A stretch of DNA of 64,000 bases, taken from assembly GCF_900100965.1 (NCBI RefSeq), contig NZ_FMUJ01000001.1, positions 110,272 to 174,271 on the forward strand. The letters are read 5' to 3'. The notes beneath the pieces were generated by a model. It made no database searches and was not told where the DNA came from. It saw nothing but the letters and a program-made list of their open reading frames with translations. The position numbers and the translations under genes were made by a program. This stretch comes from Variovorax sp. EL159. GTDB lineage: Bacteria > Pseudomonadota > Gammaproteobacteria > Burkholderiales > Burkholderiaceae_C. Positions 8,724 to 20,619 of this stretch are shown here, in pieces. Numbering within the stretch: the stretch's first letter is position 1; each line of letters opens with the position of its first letter.

Positions 8724-8820
8724 TAACACCGGGGAACCGGCCTGGCCGGGCCCCCGGTGCCGTCCTCGGCAGAGGGAAGAAAAGGCCCGCGCGACACGCA
8801 GTACGCGAAGACTGGGGGCA
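8724..8820 (+). repeat. Intergenic palindromic repeat element, copy A
   Basis: The element consists of a hairpin (CACCGGGG pairing with CCCCGGTG around GGAACCGGCCTGGCC) followed by a conserved tail with GCGACACGCAGTACGCG and CTGGGGGC. A second copy in the opposite orientation lies at 18213-18292. Base changes in the two arms of the stem are compensatory between copies. Both sit in short gaps directly after a stop codon. This looks like a REP- or MITE-like dispersed element of the genus. Confidence 0.8.
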
Positions 8821-8882
8821 AGCCACGGTCATTGATCCCCGCTATCCTTGAGGCGCTTCCACGAACAAACAGGAGTTCCTCT

Positions 8883-11750
<2,868 letters not shown>

Positions 11751-11768
11751 GCGCCAGTCGGTCGATCC

Positions 11769-13244
11769 TTACTTGCCGGCGGCATCGAGCCGCTGTGCAA
11801 GTCGATCGAGCAGCGGTCGGATCTTCTCGCCGACGCTGATCTGCGGATTGGAAAATCCATCGTCCTTGCCGGCCTCGATCTCGCGTTCGCGGATCAGCGG
11901 CACGGCCGCTGCAAAGGCGGTCTCGAAGGAATGGGTCTTGCGCAGTTCCTCGTTGAACATCGCGCGGCCGAAGAAGGTCAGCTCCGACAGGCGCCCGCAG
12001 CCGTACGAGGTGTGGGTGGCGTCGGCGGCTGTCATCACCAGCGTGTGGTCGTCCGCCATCGGCTCGATCCATCCACCCGAATAGCAGGCCGACACCGCCA
12101 CGACGCGGTTGCGGATGCCCGCGCCGTCGAGGGCCGTGCGCAGTTCCTCGGGCGTGAGCCAGGGCACCGACAGGGGCCAGTGCGCGGCGGCCAGCTTGTG
12201 GTCGCGCGCACCGTGCGAGGTGAGGTAGACCACCAGCAGGTCGTTGTCGCGGTCCATGCGCTGGGCCAGCGCTGCTACCGCCCGCTCCAGGTTGAGTGGC
12301 GTGGCCCAGGGCAGCGTGTCGGTCGTGGTGGCGTGGTTCATCAGGTGCAGCACATGGCCCTTGGCGTCGAAGCGGTCTTCGAGCAGTTGGGTGACCATGC
12401 GGCTCTCGCGCAGGAACACGTCTTCGGATGCATAAGGAGCGAACACCAGCGCGTAGACATTGGGCTGGCCCGCGCGGCGGCCGGCAATGCCGTTCACCGT
12501 GCGGTCCCACAGCGCCTGTTGCTGCTCGAAGACCTCCTGGGTCAGCTTCAGGCGCGGCCGTTCGGGCTCAGCGGATGCCGCACTGGCGTCGGGCGACCAC
12601 ACGCGCTCTTCGCTGTTGATCAGTTGCCAGAAGCCCAAGGCCAGCATCGCCACGAACGCTGGCACGAAGAGGGTGACCCGCCAGCGTGAGCCGACTTCGC
12701 GCGCCGTGAATCGCGCCAGCGCGATCACGATCCACGCGCAGGCGGTGCCGAAGATGATCCAGTAGCCCGTGGTGCTGGCGAGCATCGAGGGCAGCCAGCC
12801 GCGCGAATAACCCACATACAGCAAGGTGAGCAGCAGATTGCCCGGGAGCATGGCCCAGGTGGCGAGCGCGAACCAGCGCGCCAGTCCACCGCTTGCGGCC
12901 CTGCCGGAGAGCGCGCACCAGCCGAGCCATGCCAGCAGCCCCAGCGTCCAGAGCGGATTGAGGGCCGCGAGTGCATTGAGTTGCGCGGGGCCTTCCACCT
13001 GGAGGCGACTGATGCCGGCCCACAGAAGCTCGGGCAGCAGCACGAGCAACAGCAGTTGCCAGGGGGCGGGCGTGGCATCGATACCGGGTGTGCGCAGCAG
13101 GGCGGTGCGCAGGCCGCCGGCGATCCAGCGCCACAGGCTTGCGCGTGGCACGGCGGCGGGCGGAGGTGGCAGGGTCGGCATCTCTTTGGGTGTCTCGACG
13201 GCGGGCATCTGTGGGGTGGTGTCCTCGGGCATGGCGCCGATCAT
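11769..13244 (-). CDS. Membrane-anchored C13 (legumain-like) family peptidase
   Basis: A 491-residue protein. The first 210 residues contain a Pro-rich start and about five transmembrane helices (near 62-80, 97-112, 122-147, 159-177 and 190-208). The rest is a periplasmic or cytoplasmic caspase-fold domain of the C13 type: strand-ending TSHG with the candidate catalytic His344 and SACYSGG with the candidate nucleophile Cys387, then a GWIEPMADDHTLVMTAA segment. Bacterial C13 proteins are poorly studied. An alternative start is the Met at residue 5. It is convergent with acnA and divergent from the phosphoesterase at 13315. Substrate unknown. Confidence 0.8.
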   Translation of the reverse strand: MIGAMPEDTTPQMPAVETPKEMPTLPPPPAAVPRASLWRWIAGGLRTALLRTPGIDATPAPWQLLLLVLLPELLWAGISRLQVEGPAQLNALAALNPLWTLGLLAWLGWCALSGRAASGGLARWFALATWAMLPGNLLLTLLYVGYSRGWLPSMLASTTGYWIIFGTACAWIVIALARFTAREVGSRWRVTLFVPAFVAMLALGFWQLINSEERVWSPDASAASAEPERPRLKLTQEVFEQQQALWDRTVNGIAGRRAGQPNVYALVFAPYASEDVFLRESRMVTQLLEDRFDAKGHVLHLMNHATTTDTLPWATPLNLERAVAALAQRMDRDNDLLVVYLTSHGARDHKLAAAHWPLSVPWLTPEELRTALDGAGIRNRVVAVSACYSGGWIEPMADDHTLVMTAADATHTSYGCGRLSELTFFGRAMFNEELRKTHSFETAFAAAVPLIREREIEAGKDDGFSNPQISVGEKIRPLLDRLAQRLDAAGK

Positions 13245-13314
13245 GCCTTGGCCTTTGGCATGCCCGGACGGTTGAATCGGCTGCCTTGGGGTTTGCGAGA
13301 ATCACTTTCGCCTC

Positions 13315-13776
13315 ATGCTTCGCATCTGCCTCATCTCCGACACGCATGGCCTCTTGCGGCCCGAGGCGCTCGCGTTCCTGCAAGGCAGCGACTTCATCGT
13401 CCATGGTGGCGACATCGGCAACGTCGGCATCCTGCAAGCGCTCGCGGCCATCGCGCCGCTGACCGTCGTGCGTGGCAACAACGACCGCGAACCTTGGGCC
13501 GAGGGCATTGCCGAGACCGAGCTTGTCACCTTCGGCGGCGTGCAGCTCTACGCCATTCATGACCTGGCTCAACTCGACATCGACCCGCAGGCAGCCGGTG
13601 TCCGCGTGGTGGTCTCGGGCCATTCGCACAAGCCGAAGATCGAGGAGCGCGATGGCGTTCTGTACGTCAATCCGGGCAGCGCGGGCCCGCGCCGGTTCAA
13701 GCTGCCCATCGCGGTGGCCGAGCTGTTGATCGACGGCGACGCCGTCAGTGCGCGCATCGTCGAACTCGGCGCCTGA
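13315..13776 (+). CDS. YfcE/MJ0936-type metallophosphoesterase
   Basis: A 153-residue calcineurin-like phosphoesterase with the complete metal-binding set: ISDTHG at 7-12, HGGDIG, RGNND and SGHSHKP, ending in VNPGSAGPRR. Relatives hydrolyse phosphodiesters such as 2',3'-cyclic AMP in vitro and are usually manganese-dependent; the physiological substrate is not known. The gene is monocistronic, 70 bases from the divergent C13 gene. Confidence 0.9.
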   Translation: MLRICLISDTHGLLRPEALAFLQGSDFIVHGGDIGNVGILQALAAIAPLTVVRGNNDREPWAEGIAETELVTFGGVQLYAIHDLAQLDIDPQAAGVRVVVSGHSHKPKIEERDGVLYVNPGSAGPRRFKLPIAVAELLIDGDAVSARIVELGA

Positions 13777-13814
13777 GGCCGAGCAATCATTACCATTTGG
13801 CCATAAAAGCCCAC

Positions 13815-13835
13815 AAATGAGAATGGATCTTATTT
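13815..13835 (+). promoter_or_regulatory. Fur-type operator upstream of the efe operon
   Basis: AAATGAGA and TCTTATTT flank a 5-base centre; 7 of the 8 positions in the arms are complementary, and the left arm reads like the betaproteobacterial Fur half-site AATGAGAA. It lies 97 bases upstream of the efeU start in the only AT-rich stretch of the area. Iron repression of efeUOB by Fur is established in other bacteria; binding here is inferred. Confidence 0.7.
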
Positions 13836-13931
13836 GATGGGTTATGCTCGATCGCTCCTCCGTGGAGCCAGCGTCGAGCGTTGCTGACCTGCCGGCTCCG
13901 GGGGCTTTTTCTGCCCTGAATTCCGAAGCCG

Positions 13932-14768
13932 ATGCTCATCCCCTTTCTCATCATGCTGCGCGAAGGCATCGAAGCCGCGCTGATCGTCGGCATCGTTGCC
14001 AGCTACCTCAAGCAAAGCGGACGCGGCGCGCTGATGCCCGCGGTGTGGGTCGGCGTGCTGCTGGCCGCCGCGCTGTCGCTGTTCGCGGGCGCGGGCCTGC
14101 AACTGCTGGCGGCCGAGTTTCCGCAGAAGCAGCAGGAGCTGTTCGAGGGTGTGGTCGGGCTGATCGCGGTGGTCATGCTGACCTCGATGGTGTTCTGGAT
14201 GCGCAAGGCCGCACGCTCCATCAAGGGCGAACTGCAGGCCTCCATCGACAAGGCGCTCACCAAGGGCGCGGACGGGCAGGGCTGGGCGCTGATCGGCATG
14301 GTCTTCCTGGCCGTGGCGCGCGAAGGGCTGGAGTCGGTGTTCTTCCTGCTGGCCGTGTTCCAGCAGAGCAGTGGCTGGGAAGCGCCCGTGGGCGCGCTCG
14401 CCGGCATCGCGGTGTCGGTGGCGCTCGGCTGGGGCCTTTATTCGGGGGGTGTGCGGCTCGATCTGCGGCGCTTCTTCCGCTACACGGGCCTGTTCATTCT
14501 TCTGGTGGCCGCGGGCCTGCTGGCCGGTGTGCTGCGCAAGCTGCACGAAGGCGGCGTGTGGAACCACCTGCAGACGGTGGTGTTCGACATGAGCGACACG
14601 CTGCCGATGGACAGCCCCGTGGGCGCCGTGCTCTCGGGCCTGCTGGGCTACCAGGCCGCGCCGGTGGTGGGCGAGGTCATCGTCTACCTGGCCTTCCTGG
14701 CTGTCGCCCTGTTCTTCTTCCTGCGCTCGCCTCCGGCGATGACGCCTCGCGCGGCGCCTGCGCGCTGA
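13932..14768 (+). CDS. efeU: FTR1-family iron permease EfeU
   Basis: A 278-residue inner-membrane protein with about seven transmembrane segments. The two REXXE iron-binding motifs of the FTR1 family are present: REGIE at residues 10-14 and REGLE at 130-134. EfeU moves iron, delivered by periplasmic EfeO and EfeB, across the inner membrane. It is the first gene of an efeU-efeO-efeB set with only 8 bases before efeO, and a Fur-type palindrome stands upstream. Confidence 0.95.
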   Translation: MLIPFLIMLREGIEAALIVGIVASYLKQSGRGALMPAVWVGVLLAAALSLFAGAGLQLLAAEFPQKQQELFEGVVGLIAVVMLTSMVFWMRKAARSIKGELQASIDKALTKGADGQGWALIGMVFLAVAREGLESVFFLLAVFQQSSGWEAPVGALAGIAVSVALGWGLYSGGVRLDLRRFFRYTGLFILLVAAGLLAGVLRKLHEGGVWNHLQTVVFDMSDTLPMDSPVGAVLSGLLGYQAAPVVGEVIVYLAFLAVALFFFLRSPPAMTPRAAPAR

Positions 14769-14776
14769 AACCTGCA

Positions 14777-15976
14777 ATGTCCTCTTCTTCATCTCCCGAA
14801 CCGAAAACGTCGTCTTCTTCTTCCAGCCTCATGCGTGTGGCGGTGGCCGTTTCGGCGCTGCTGGTCGTCGCCGGGCTCGCGGCCTTCTGGTACGCCTCGA
14901 ACGAGGCCAAGAAGGCGCCGGCCAAGACGGCCGACAACGCCGTCACCGTCACGATCCAGGGCAACGCCTGCGAACCCAACGAGATCACCGTGCCGGCGGG
15001 GCGCACCACCTTCACCATCGTCAACAAGTCGAACCGCGCGCTCGAGTGGGAAATTCTCGACGGCGTGATGGTGGTGGAAGAGCGCGAGAACATCGCGCCG
15101 GGCTTCTCGCAGACCATGACGGTCAAGCTGTCGCCGGGCGATTTCGCCATCACCTGCGGGCTGTTGAGCAATCCGCGCGGCAAGCTGCACGTGACGCCGT
15201 CGGCGGCCTCGAAGGCCGAAGAGGCGCGGCCCTCGCTGGTCAACTATGTGGGTGCGCTGGCCGAGTACCAGGTGTTCCTGCGCCTCGAAGCCGGCACGCT
15301 GGAAGACGCGGTGCGCGGCCTGGCCGACGCCGTCAAGGCCGGTGACCTGCAACAGGCCCGCGCGCTCTATGCGCCGGCCCATCAGTCCTACAAGCGCATC
15401 GAGCCGATGGCCGAGTTGTTCGCCGATCTCGACACGCGCATCAACGCGCGCGCCGATTATTTCGAGAAGCGCGAGGCCGACCCCGGCTTCACCGGCTTCC
15501 ATCGCATCGAGTACGCGCTCTACAGCCAGAACGACGTCAAGGGCCTGGCGCCCGTGGCCGATCGGCTGGTGGCCGACATCGGCGTGCTCAAGGAACGCCT
15601 GCGCGGGCTCAACATGCCGCCCGAACGCCTGGCGGGTTCCGCGTCCAAGCTGCTGCGCCGCGTGGCAGACAACCTGCCGGCCGGCGATGAAGACCACTAC
15701 GGCCATGCCGAACTGGTGAACCTGCAGGGCACGCTCGAAGGCACCAGGAAGATTTCGGAGTTGCTGCAGCCGCTGCTGGTCAAGGCCGCGCCCGCGCTGC
15801 AAAAGAGCGTGGACGAGCGCTTCGCGGCCTTCGACGCCGCGCTGGCGCCGTACCGCGAAGGCGAGGGCTTCAAGGCCACGCCGCTCGACGAAGCACAGAG
15901 AAAGGCCATTGCAGACGCGGTGCGCGCGCTGGCCGACGAGCTCGGCAAGGTCAATGCCGCGCTCGGCCTCGAATGA
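14777..15976 (+). CDS. efeO: Periplasmic iron-binding protein EfeO (cupredoxin plus imelysin domains)
   Basis: A 399-residue protein with an N-terminal Ser-rich cytoplasmic stub, one hydrophobic segment (residues about 18-42) acting as signal or anchor, a cupredoxin domain (about 55-140, [17 protein letters not shown] to [13 protein letters not shown]) and a C-terminal imelysin/M75 domain (about 150-398) containing FHRIEYAL, the HxxE-type metal motif. EfeO is thought to bind iron and pass it to EfeU. It is followed by efeB after 19 bases. No lipobox is seen, so it is either released or anchored by the N-terminal helix. Confidence 0.93.
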   Translation: MSSSSSPEPKTSSSSSSLMRVAVAVSALLVVAGLAAFWYASNEAKKAPAKTADNAVTVTIQGNACEPNEITVPAGRTTFTIVNKSNRALEWEILDGVMVVEERENIAPGFSQTMTVKLSPGDFAITCGLLSNPRGKLHVTPSAASKAEEARPSLVNYVGALAEYQVFLRLEAGTLEDAVRGLADAVKAGDLQQARALYAPAHQSYKRIEPMAELFADLDTRINARADYFEKREADPGFTGFHRIEYALYSQNDVKGLAPVADRLVADIGVLKERLRGLNMPPERLAGSASKLLRRVADNLPAGDEDHYGHAELVNLQGTLEGTRKISELLQPLLVKAAPALQKSVDERFAAFDAALAPYREGEGFKATPLDEAQRKAIADAVRALADELGKVNAALGLE

Positions 15977-15995
15977 GTTGAAGAAGAGAGCTCCC

Positions 15996-17318
15996 ATGGA
16001 AAAGCCGATCCACGAATCCGCGCCCGCATCCGGGCAACCCGCTTCGCCGCACCGCCGCCGCATGCTTGGCGCAGCAGGTGTCGCCTTTGCCGGCCTCGCG
16101 GCCTCGGCCCATGCGGCCGTCGCACCTGCGGGCTCGCCCAATGCCCCCGATGCCGGTGCGCAAGTCACCGACGCGCCGCAGAGCAGCCACACGCAAGACC
16201 GCGTGCCCTTCCGTGGCAAGCACCAGGCGGGCATCGTCACGCCGCGCCCGACGGCCGGCATGGTCGCGTCGTTCTATGTGCTGGCCGAGAACCGCGCCGA
16301 CCTGGAGCGGCTGTTCCGTACGCTCACCGACCGCATCGCCTTTCTGACGCAGGGTGGCCCGCAGACCGACCCGGACCCCAAGCTGCCGCCCGCCGGCTCC
16401 GGCATCCTCGGCCCGGTGGTGCAGCCCGATGGGCTGACGGTGACGGTGTCGGTCGGCCCTTCGCTGTTCGACGAACGCTTCGGCCTCGCGAAGAAGAAGC
16501 CCGTGCGGCTCAACCAGATGCAGCGCCACCCCAACGACGCGCTCGATGCGGCGTTGTGCCACGGCGACCTGTCGATCCAGTTCTGCGCCAACACGCCCGA
16601 CGCCAACATCCACGCGCTGCGCGACATCATCAAGAACACGCCCGACCTGCTGGTGCTGCACTGGAAGCAAGAGGGCACCGTGCCGCCGATTCCGGCGGTG
16701 CCCGGCAAGCCGGCCGAGAGCGCGCGCAACTTCCTGGGTTTTCGCGACGGTTCGGCCAACCCCGATTCGGCCGACAACAAGCTCATGGACCACATCGTGT
16801 GGGTGCAGCCGGGCGGCGACGAGCCGGCCTGGGCCGTGGGCGGCAGCTACCAGGCGGTGCGGATCATCCGCAACTTCGTCGAGCGCTGGGACCGCACGCC
16901 GCTGCAGGAGCAGGAGGCCATCATGGGCCGCCTGAAGCCCACCGGCGCGCCGATGGACAGCGGCAAGACGGAGCACGACGTGCCCGACTACACCAAGGAC
17001 CCCGAGGGCAAGGCCACGCCGATGGACGCGCACATCCGCCTGGCGAATCCGCGCACGAAGGCATCGGACGCGAACCTGATCTTGCGCCGGCCCTTCAACT
17101 ACTCGAATGGCGTTACCAAGTCGGGCCAGCTCGAAATGGGGCTGCTTTTCATCTGCTACCAGGCCGACCTTGAAAAGGGCTTCATCGCGGTGCAGACGCG
17201 CCTGGATGGCGAGCCGCTCGAGGAATACATCAAGCCCATCGGTGGCGGCTTCTTCTTCACGCTGCCGGGCGTGCAGGACGAGCGCGACTGGCTGGGGCGC
17301 AGCCTGATGGCGGCCTGA
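15996..17318 (+). CDS. efeB: Dyp-type haem peroxidase EfeB (deferrochelatase)
   Basis: A 440-residue protein with a twin-arginine signal ([10 protein letters not shown] followed by a hydrophobic core and ASAHA), as expected for a haem protein exported folded. The Dyp signature [10 protein letters not shown] (GxxDG) lies near residue 247 and the proximal haem region and a conserved Arg near RWDRTP follow. EfeB oxidises ferrous iron or takes iron from haem for the EfeUO transporter. It is placed third in the operon, 54 bases before a second imelysin gene. Confidence 0.94.
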   Translation: MEKPIHESAPASGQPASPHRRRMLGAAGVAFAGLAASAHAAVAPAGSPNAPDAGAQVTDAPQSSHTQDRVPFRGKHQAGIVTPRPTAGMVASFYVLAENRADLERLFRTLTDRIAFLTQGGPQTDPDPKLPPAGSGILGPVVQPDGLTVTVSVGPSLFDERFGLAKKKPVRLNQMQRHPNDALDAALCHGDLSIQFCANTPDANIHALRDIIKNTPDLLVLHWKQEGTVPPIPAVPGKPAESARNFLGFRDGSANPDSADNKLMDHIVWVQPGGDEPAWAVGGSYQAVRIIRNFVERWDRTPLQEQEAIMGRLKPTGAPMDSGKTEHDVPDYTKDPEGKATPMDAHIRLANPRTKASDANLILRRPFNYSNGVTKSGQLEMGLLFICYQADLEKGFIAVQTRLDGEPLEEYIKPIGGGFFFTLPGVQDERDWLGRSLMAA

Positions 17319-17372
17319 AGCCGCGCCTTCAGAGACACAAGTTTTTTCACCACCGCTAGAACCAGGAGATCC

Positions 17373-18209
17373 ATGACCGTGCAGTTCCGCCGCCACTTCC
17401 TCGCCACTTTCGTTGCAGGCTTCGCCGGGCTCTATGCCATGGGCGCGCAGGCCGCCGTGTCGCCGCTCGAACTGGTCGGACCGATCTCCGACTACAAGAT
17501 CTACGTGGCCGAGAACGTGCGCAAACTGGCGACGGACACGCGCGCCTTCACCGCTGCGGTGAAGGCCGGCGACATCGAGAAGGCGAAAAAGCTGTACGCG
17601 CCGACGCGCACCAGCTACGAACGCATCGAGCCGGTGGCCGAACTGTTCAACGACCTCGACAAGTCGATCGACTCGCGAGCCGACGACCACGAGAAGGCCG
17701 AGAAAGACCCGGCCTTCGGCGGTTTCCACCGCATCGAGTACGGCCTGTGGGTGCAAAAGAGCACCAAGGAGCTGAACCCTGTGGCCGACAAGCTGCTGGC
17801 CGAGGTGCTCGAACTGCAAAAGCGCCTGGTCGCGCTGACCTTCCCGCCCGAGAAGGTGGTGGGCGGCGCCGCCGTGCTGATGGAAGAGGTGGCGGCCACC
17901 AAGATTTCGGGCGAAGAGAACCGCTACAGCCACACCGACCTGTGGGACTTCCAGTCGAACTTCGAGGGCGCCTACAAGATCGTCGAGTTGCTGCGCCCGC
18001 TGGTCGTGAAAGAAAACAAGGCCTTTTCGGACAAGACCGACGCCAACTTCAAGGTCGTGTTCGACACCCTGGCCAAGTACAAGACGGCCGACGGCGGCTT
18101 CGAGACGTACTCGAAGCTCACCGAGCGCGACCGCAAGATGCTGGCCGGCCGGGTGAACACGCTGGCCGAAGACCTGTCCAAACTGCGCGGCATGCTCGGC
18201 TTGAACTAG
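17373..18209 (+). CDS. efeM: EfeM-like imelysin (M75) protein without cupredoxin domain
   Basis: A 278-residue exported protein: signal peptide ending AQAA, then a single imelysin domain that matches the C-terminal domain of the EfeO two genes upstream (shared patterns AVKAGD, ARxLYAPxxxSYxRIEP, DxDxxIxxRADxxEK, GFHRIEYxL, LRGMLGL/NAALGL endings). EfeM is the known short form of EfeO; having both forms in one operon suggests two periplasmic iron-binding partners for EfeB and EfeU. The symbol rests on domain architecture. AGGAG precedes the ATG. Confidence 0.85.
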   Translation: MTVQFRRHFLATFVAGFAGLYAMGAQAAVSPLELVGPISDYKIYVAENVRKLATDTRAFTAAVKAGDIEKAKKLYAPTRTSYERIEPVAELFNDLDKSIDSRADDHEKAEKDPAFGGFHRIEYGLWVQKSTKELNPVADKLLAEVLELQKRLVALTFPPEKVVGGAAVLMEEVAATKISGEENRYSHTDLWDFQSNFEGAYKIVELLRPLVVKENKAFSDKTDANFKVVFDTLAKYKTADGGFETYSKLTERDRKMLAGRVNTLAEDLSKLRGMLGLN

Positions 18210-18212
18210 GCC

Positions 18213-18292
18213 CGCCCCCAGCCTGCGCGCACCGCGTGTCGCTTCGCGCCGGGGCAACACCTGCGGCCCGGCCAGGCTGGTTCCGCAGTGTT
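18213..18292 (-). repeat. Intergenic palindromic repeat element, copy B
   Basis: This is the reverse-orientation copy of the element at 8724-8820. Read on the minus strand it has AACACTGCGG pairing with CCGCAGGTGTT around AACCAGCCTGGCCGGG, then GCGACACGCGGTGCGCG and CTGGGGGC. It follows the efeM stop codon by a few bases. It is shorter than copy A between hairpin and tail. Confidence 0.8.
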
Positions 18293-18337
18293 TCCGACCT
18301 TGCAGAGCCCTTTTTGAGCCGTGGTCAGGTTTTCGCG

Positions 18338-18358
18338 AGTGAGAATTGCTAGCATTCG
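18338..18358 (+). promoter_or_regulatory. Possible weak Fur-type site upstream of feoA
   Basis: GTGAGAAT and the near-palindrome GAATTGCTAGCATTC lie 45-65 bases upstream of feoA. Only the left half resembles a Fur half-site. Regulation of feoAB by Fur is general in proteobacteria, which is the main reason to note it. Confidence 0.35.
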
Positions 18359-18403
18359 GGTATTGCTTACTTGGCGCGCCGATATACAGGGCGCACTCTC
18401 ACC

Positions 18404-18703
18404 GTGCACACCAATGACAACGGCGCAGCGCCGGCATCCGCCGTCCTGCACCTCGACCAGCTTCCCGACAACCAGTGGGCCACCGTGCTCGACGTCGCTC
18501 GCCCCGAGAGCGCCGACGACCGCGAACTCGTGCTGCGCCTGACCGAAATCGGCTTCGTGCCGGGCGAAGCGGTGCGTATCGTGGCCAGCGGCATTCCCGG
18601 ACGCGAGCCGCTGGCGGTTCGCCTGGGCCACACCACCTTCGCGCTGCGCCGCCACGAGGCCGCGCTCATCCACGTGACGCCGGGGGCCGCAAACCATGGT
18701 TGA
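18404..18703 (+). CDS. feoA: FeoA family ferrous iron transport protein
   Basis: A protein of about 99 residues with the SH3-like FeoA fold: LPDNQWATVLDV, LRLTEIGFVPGEAVRIV and PLAVRLGHTTFALRRHEA are the family blocks. FeoA is a small cytoplasmic partner of FeoB. The start is uncertain: GTG at 18404 is used here, while a TTG at 18371 would add 11 residues; neither has a strong ribosome site. The gene overlaps feoB by 8 bases, which supports coupling. Confidence 0.87.
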   Translation: MHTNDNGAAPASAVLHLDQLPDNQWATVLDVARPESADDRELVLRLTEIGFVPGEAVRIVASGIPGREPLAVRLGHTTFALRRHEAALIHVTPGAANHG

Positions 18704-20591
18704 GGCCGTCATCCAGGGCCCCGGCGGTTTTGCCGCCACCGCGCAGCCGGGCCGCATTGCGCTGCTGGGCAACCCCAACTGCGGAAAGACCGCGCTCTTC
18801 AACCTGCTCACCGGCAGCCGCCAGAAGGTCGCCAACTACGCCGGCGTGACCGTCGAGCGCAAGGAAGGCACGCTGCGCACGCCCTCCGGTCGCCGCGTCT
18901 TCGTGCTCGACCTGCCGGGCGCCTACAGCCTGAACGCGCTCAGCGCCGACGAGGCCGTCACCCGCGACATCGTCACCGGCCAGAGCCAGGAAGCCTTGCC
19001 CGACCTGCTGGTGTGCGTGACCGACGCCACCAACCTGCGCCTGAACCTGCGGCTGGTGCTCGAAGCGAAGAAGCTCGGCCTGCCGATGGTGGTGGCGCTC
19101 AACATGACCGACATGGCCCGCAAGCAGGGCATCGTGGTCGACACCGCCGTGCTGTCGCGCGAACTGGGCCTGCCGGTGGTCGAGACCGTCGGCGTGCACA
19201 CCGGTGGCGCGCAGAGCCTGCTCGTCGCACTCGACAAGCCCGTGGCCGCCGCTTCGCCGCAGCCCTGGCAGGCGCCCGGGCTCGACGACGTGCTCGCCAC
19301 GCAGCGCGAGGTGCGCCGCATCCTCGGCCTGGCGGTGACCGAGCCGGTCGGCAGCCTGGCCACCAGCGACCGCATCGACCGTGTCGTGATGCACCCGCTG
19401 TGGGGCATGCTGGTGCTGGCCGTCACCATGTTCCTCATGTTCCAGGCCGTGTTCAGCTGGGCCACCGTGCCGATGGACGCCATCAAGGCCGGCACCGAGG
19501 CGCTTGGCGGTGTGCTCAAGGCGCACATGGCCGAAGGCATGCTGCAGAGCCTGCTGGTCGACGGCGTGATCGCGGGCGTGGGCGGCGTGATCGTCTTCCT
19601 GCCGCAGATCCTGATTCTTTTCCTCTTCATCCTCGCGCTCGAAGACTCCGGCTACCTGCCGCGCGCCGCCTTCCTGCTCGACCGCGTGATGGGCACCGTG
19701 GGTCTGTCGGGCCGCTCCTTCATTCCGCTGCTGTCGAGCTTTGCCTGCGCCATTCCGGGCGTGATGGCCACGCGCACCATCAGCAACTGGCGCGACCGCA
19801 TCACGACCATCATGATCGCGCCGCTCATGACCTGTTCGGCGCGGCTGCCGGTGTATGCGCTGCTCATCGCCGCCTTCATTCCGGCGCGCACCGTGGGCGG
19901 CGTGTTCAACCTGCAGGGCGTGGTGCTGTTCGCGCTGTACGTGTTCGGCATCGTCTCGGCGATGGCCGTGGCCTGGGTGATGAAGCGCTTTCGCGACAAC
20001 GCGCAGCATTCGCCGCTGATGATGGAACTGCCGGCCTACCGCTGGCCCAACCCACGCAACCTTGCGCTGGGGCTGTACGAGCGGGCGTGGATCTTCATCC
20101 AGCGTGTGGGCACGATCATCCTCACGCTCACGATCCTGCTGTGGTTCCTGTCGACCTTCCCGTCGCCACCCGAGGGCGCGACCGGCGCGGCCATCCAGTA
20201 CAGCCTGGCCGGCATGATCGGCCGGGGCCTCGAACACATCTTCGCGCCCATCGGCTTCAACTGGCAGATCTCGATCGCGCTGGTGCCCGGCATGGCTGCA
20301 CGCGAAGTGGCAGTCGGTGCGCTGGGCACGGTGTACGCGCTCTCGGCCACCGGCGAGGACGTGGCGGGCGCGCTCGAGCCACTGATCGCCGGGAGCTGGT
20401 CGCTGGCCACCGCGCTGTCGTTGCTGGTCTGGTACGTGTTCGCGCCGCAGTGCATCTCGACGCTGGCGGCCGTCAAGCGCGAAACCGGGTCGTGGAAGTA
20501 CGTGTGGATCATGGCGGGCTACCTGTTCGCGCTGGCCTACGCGGCGTGCTTCATCACCTACCGCGTTGCACTGGCACTCGGAGCAGGTTAA
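18696..20591 (+). CDS. feoB: Ferrous iron transporter FeoB
   Basis: A 631-residue polytopic inner-membrane protein. The N-terminal G domain has GNPNCGKT (25-32), DLPG (72-75) and NMTD (136-139); the membrane domain has the conserved gate segment with FACAIPGVMATR and the C-terminal Gate motif with FAPQCISTLA. At 631 residues it is shorter than the E. coli protein (773), as is common in this order. FeoB takes up Fe(II) under low-oxygen or acid conditions, complementing the Efe system just upstream. Confidence 0.96.
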   Translation: MVEAVIQGPGGFAATAQPGRIALLGNPNCGKTALFNLLTGSRQKVANYAGVTVERKEGTLRTPSGRRVFVLDLPGAYSLNALSADEAVTRDIVTGQSQEALPDLLVCVTDATNLRLNLRLVLEAKKLGLPMVVALNMTDMARKQGIVVDTAVLSRELGLPVVETVGVHTGGAQSLLVALDKPVAAASPQPWQAPGLDDVLATQREVRRILGLAVTEPVGSLATSDRIDRVVMHPLWGMLVLAVTMFLMFQAVFSWATVPMDAIKAGTEALGGVLKAHMAEGMLQSLLVDGVIAGVGGVIVFLPQILILFLFILALEDSGYLPRAAFLLDRVMGTVGLSGRSFIPLLSSFACAIPGVMATRTISNWRDRITTIMIAPLMTCSARLPVYALLIAAFIPARTVGGVFNLQGVVLFALYVFGIVSAMAVAWVMKRFRDNAQHSPLMMELPAYRWPNPRNLALGLYERAWIFIQRVGTIILTLTILLWFLSTFPSPPEGATGAAIQYSLAGMIGRGLEHIFAPIGFNWQISIALVPGMAAREVAVGALGTVYALSATGEDVAGALEPLIAGSWSLATALSLLVWYVFAPQCISTLAAVKRETGSWKYVWIMAGYLFALAYAACFITYRVALALGAG

Positions 20592-20619
20592 AACCCGCAA
20601 CGAAAGGTTTGAAGAAGAA

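Noticed and set aside
15951-18260. Minus-strand frame opposite efeB and efeM
   Set aside because: Composition is that of a shadow frame and the sense genes show complete families.
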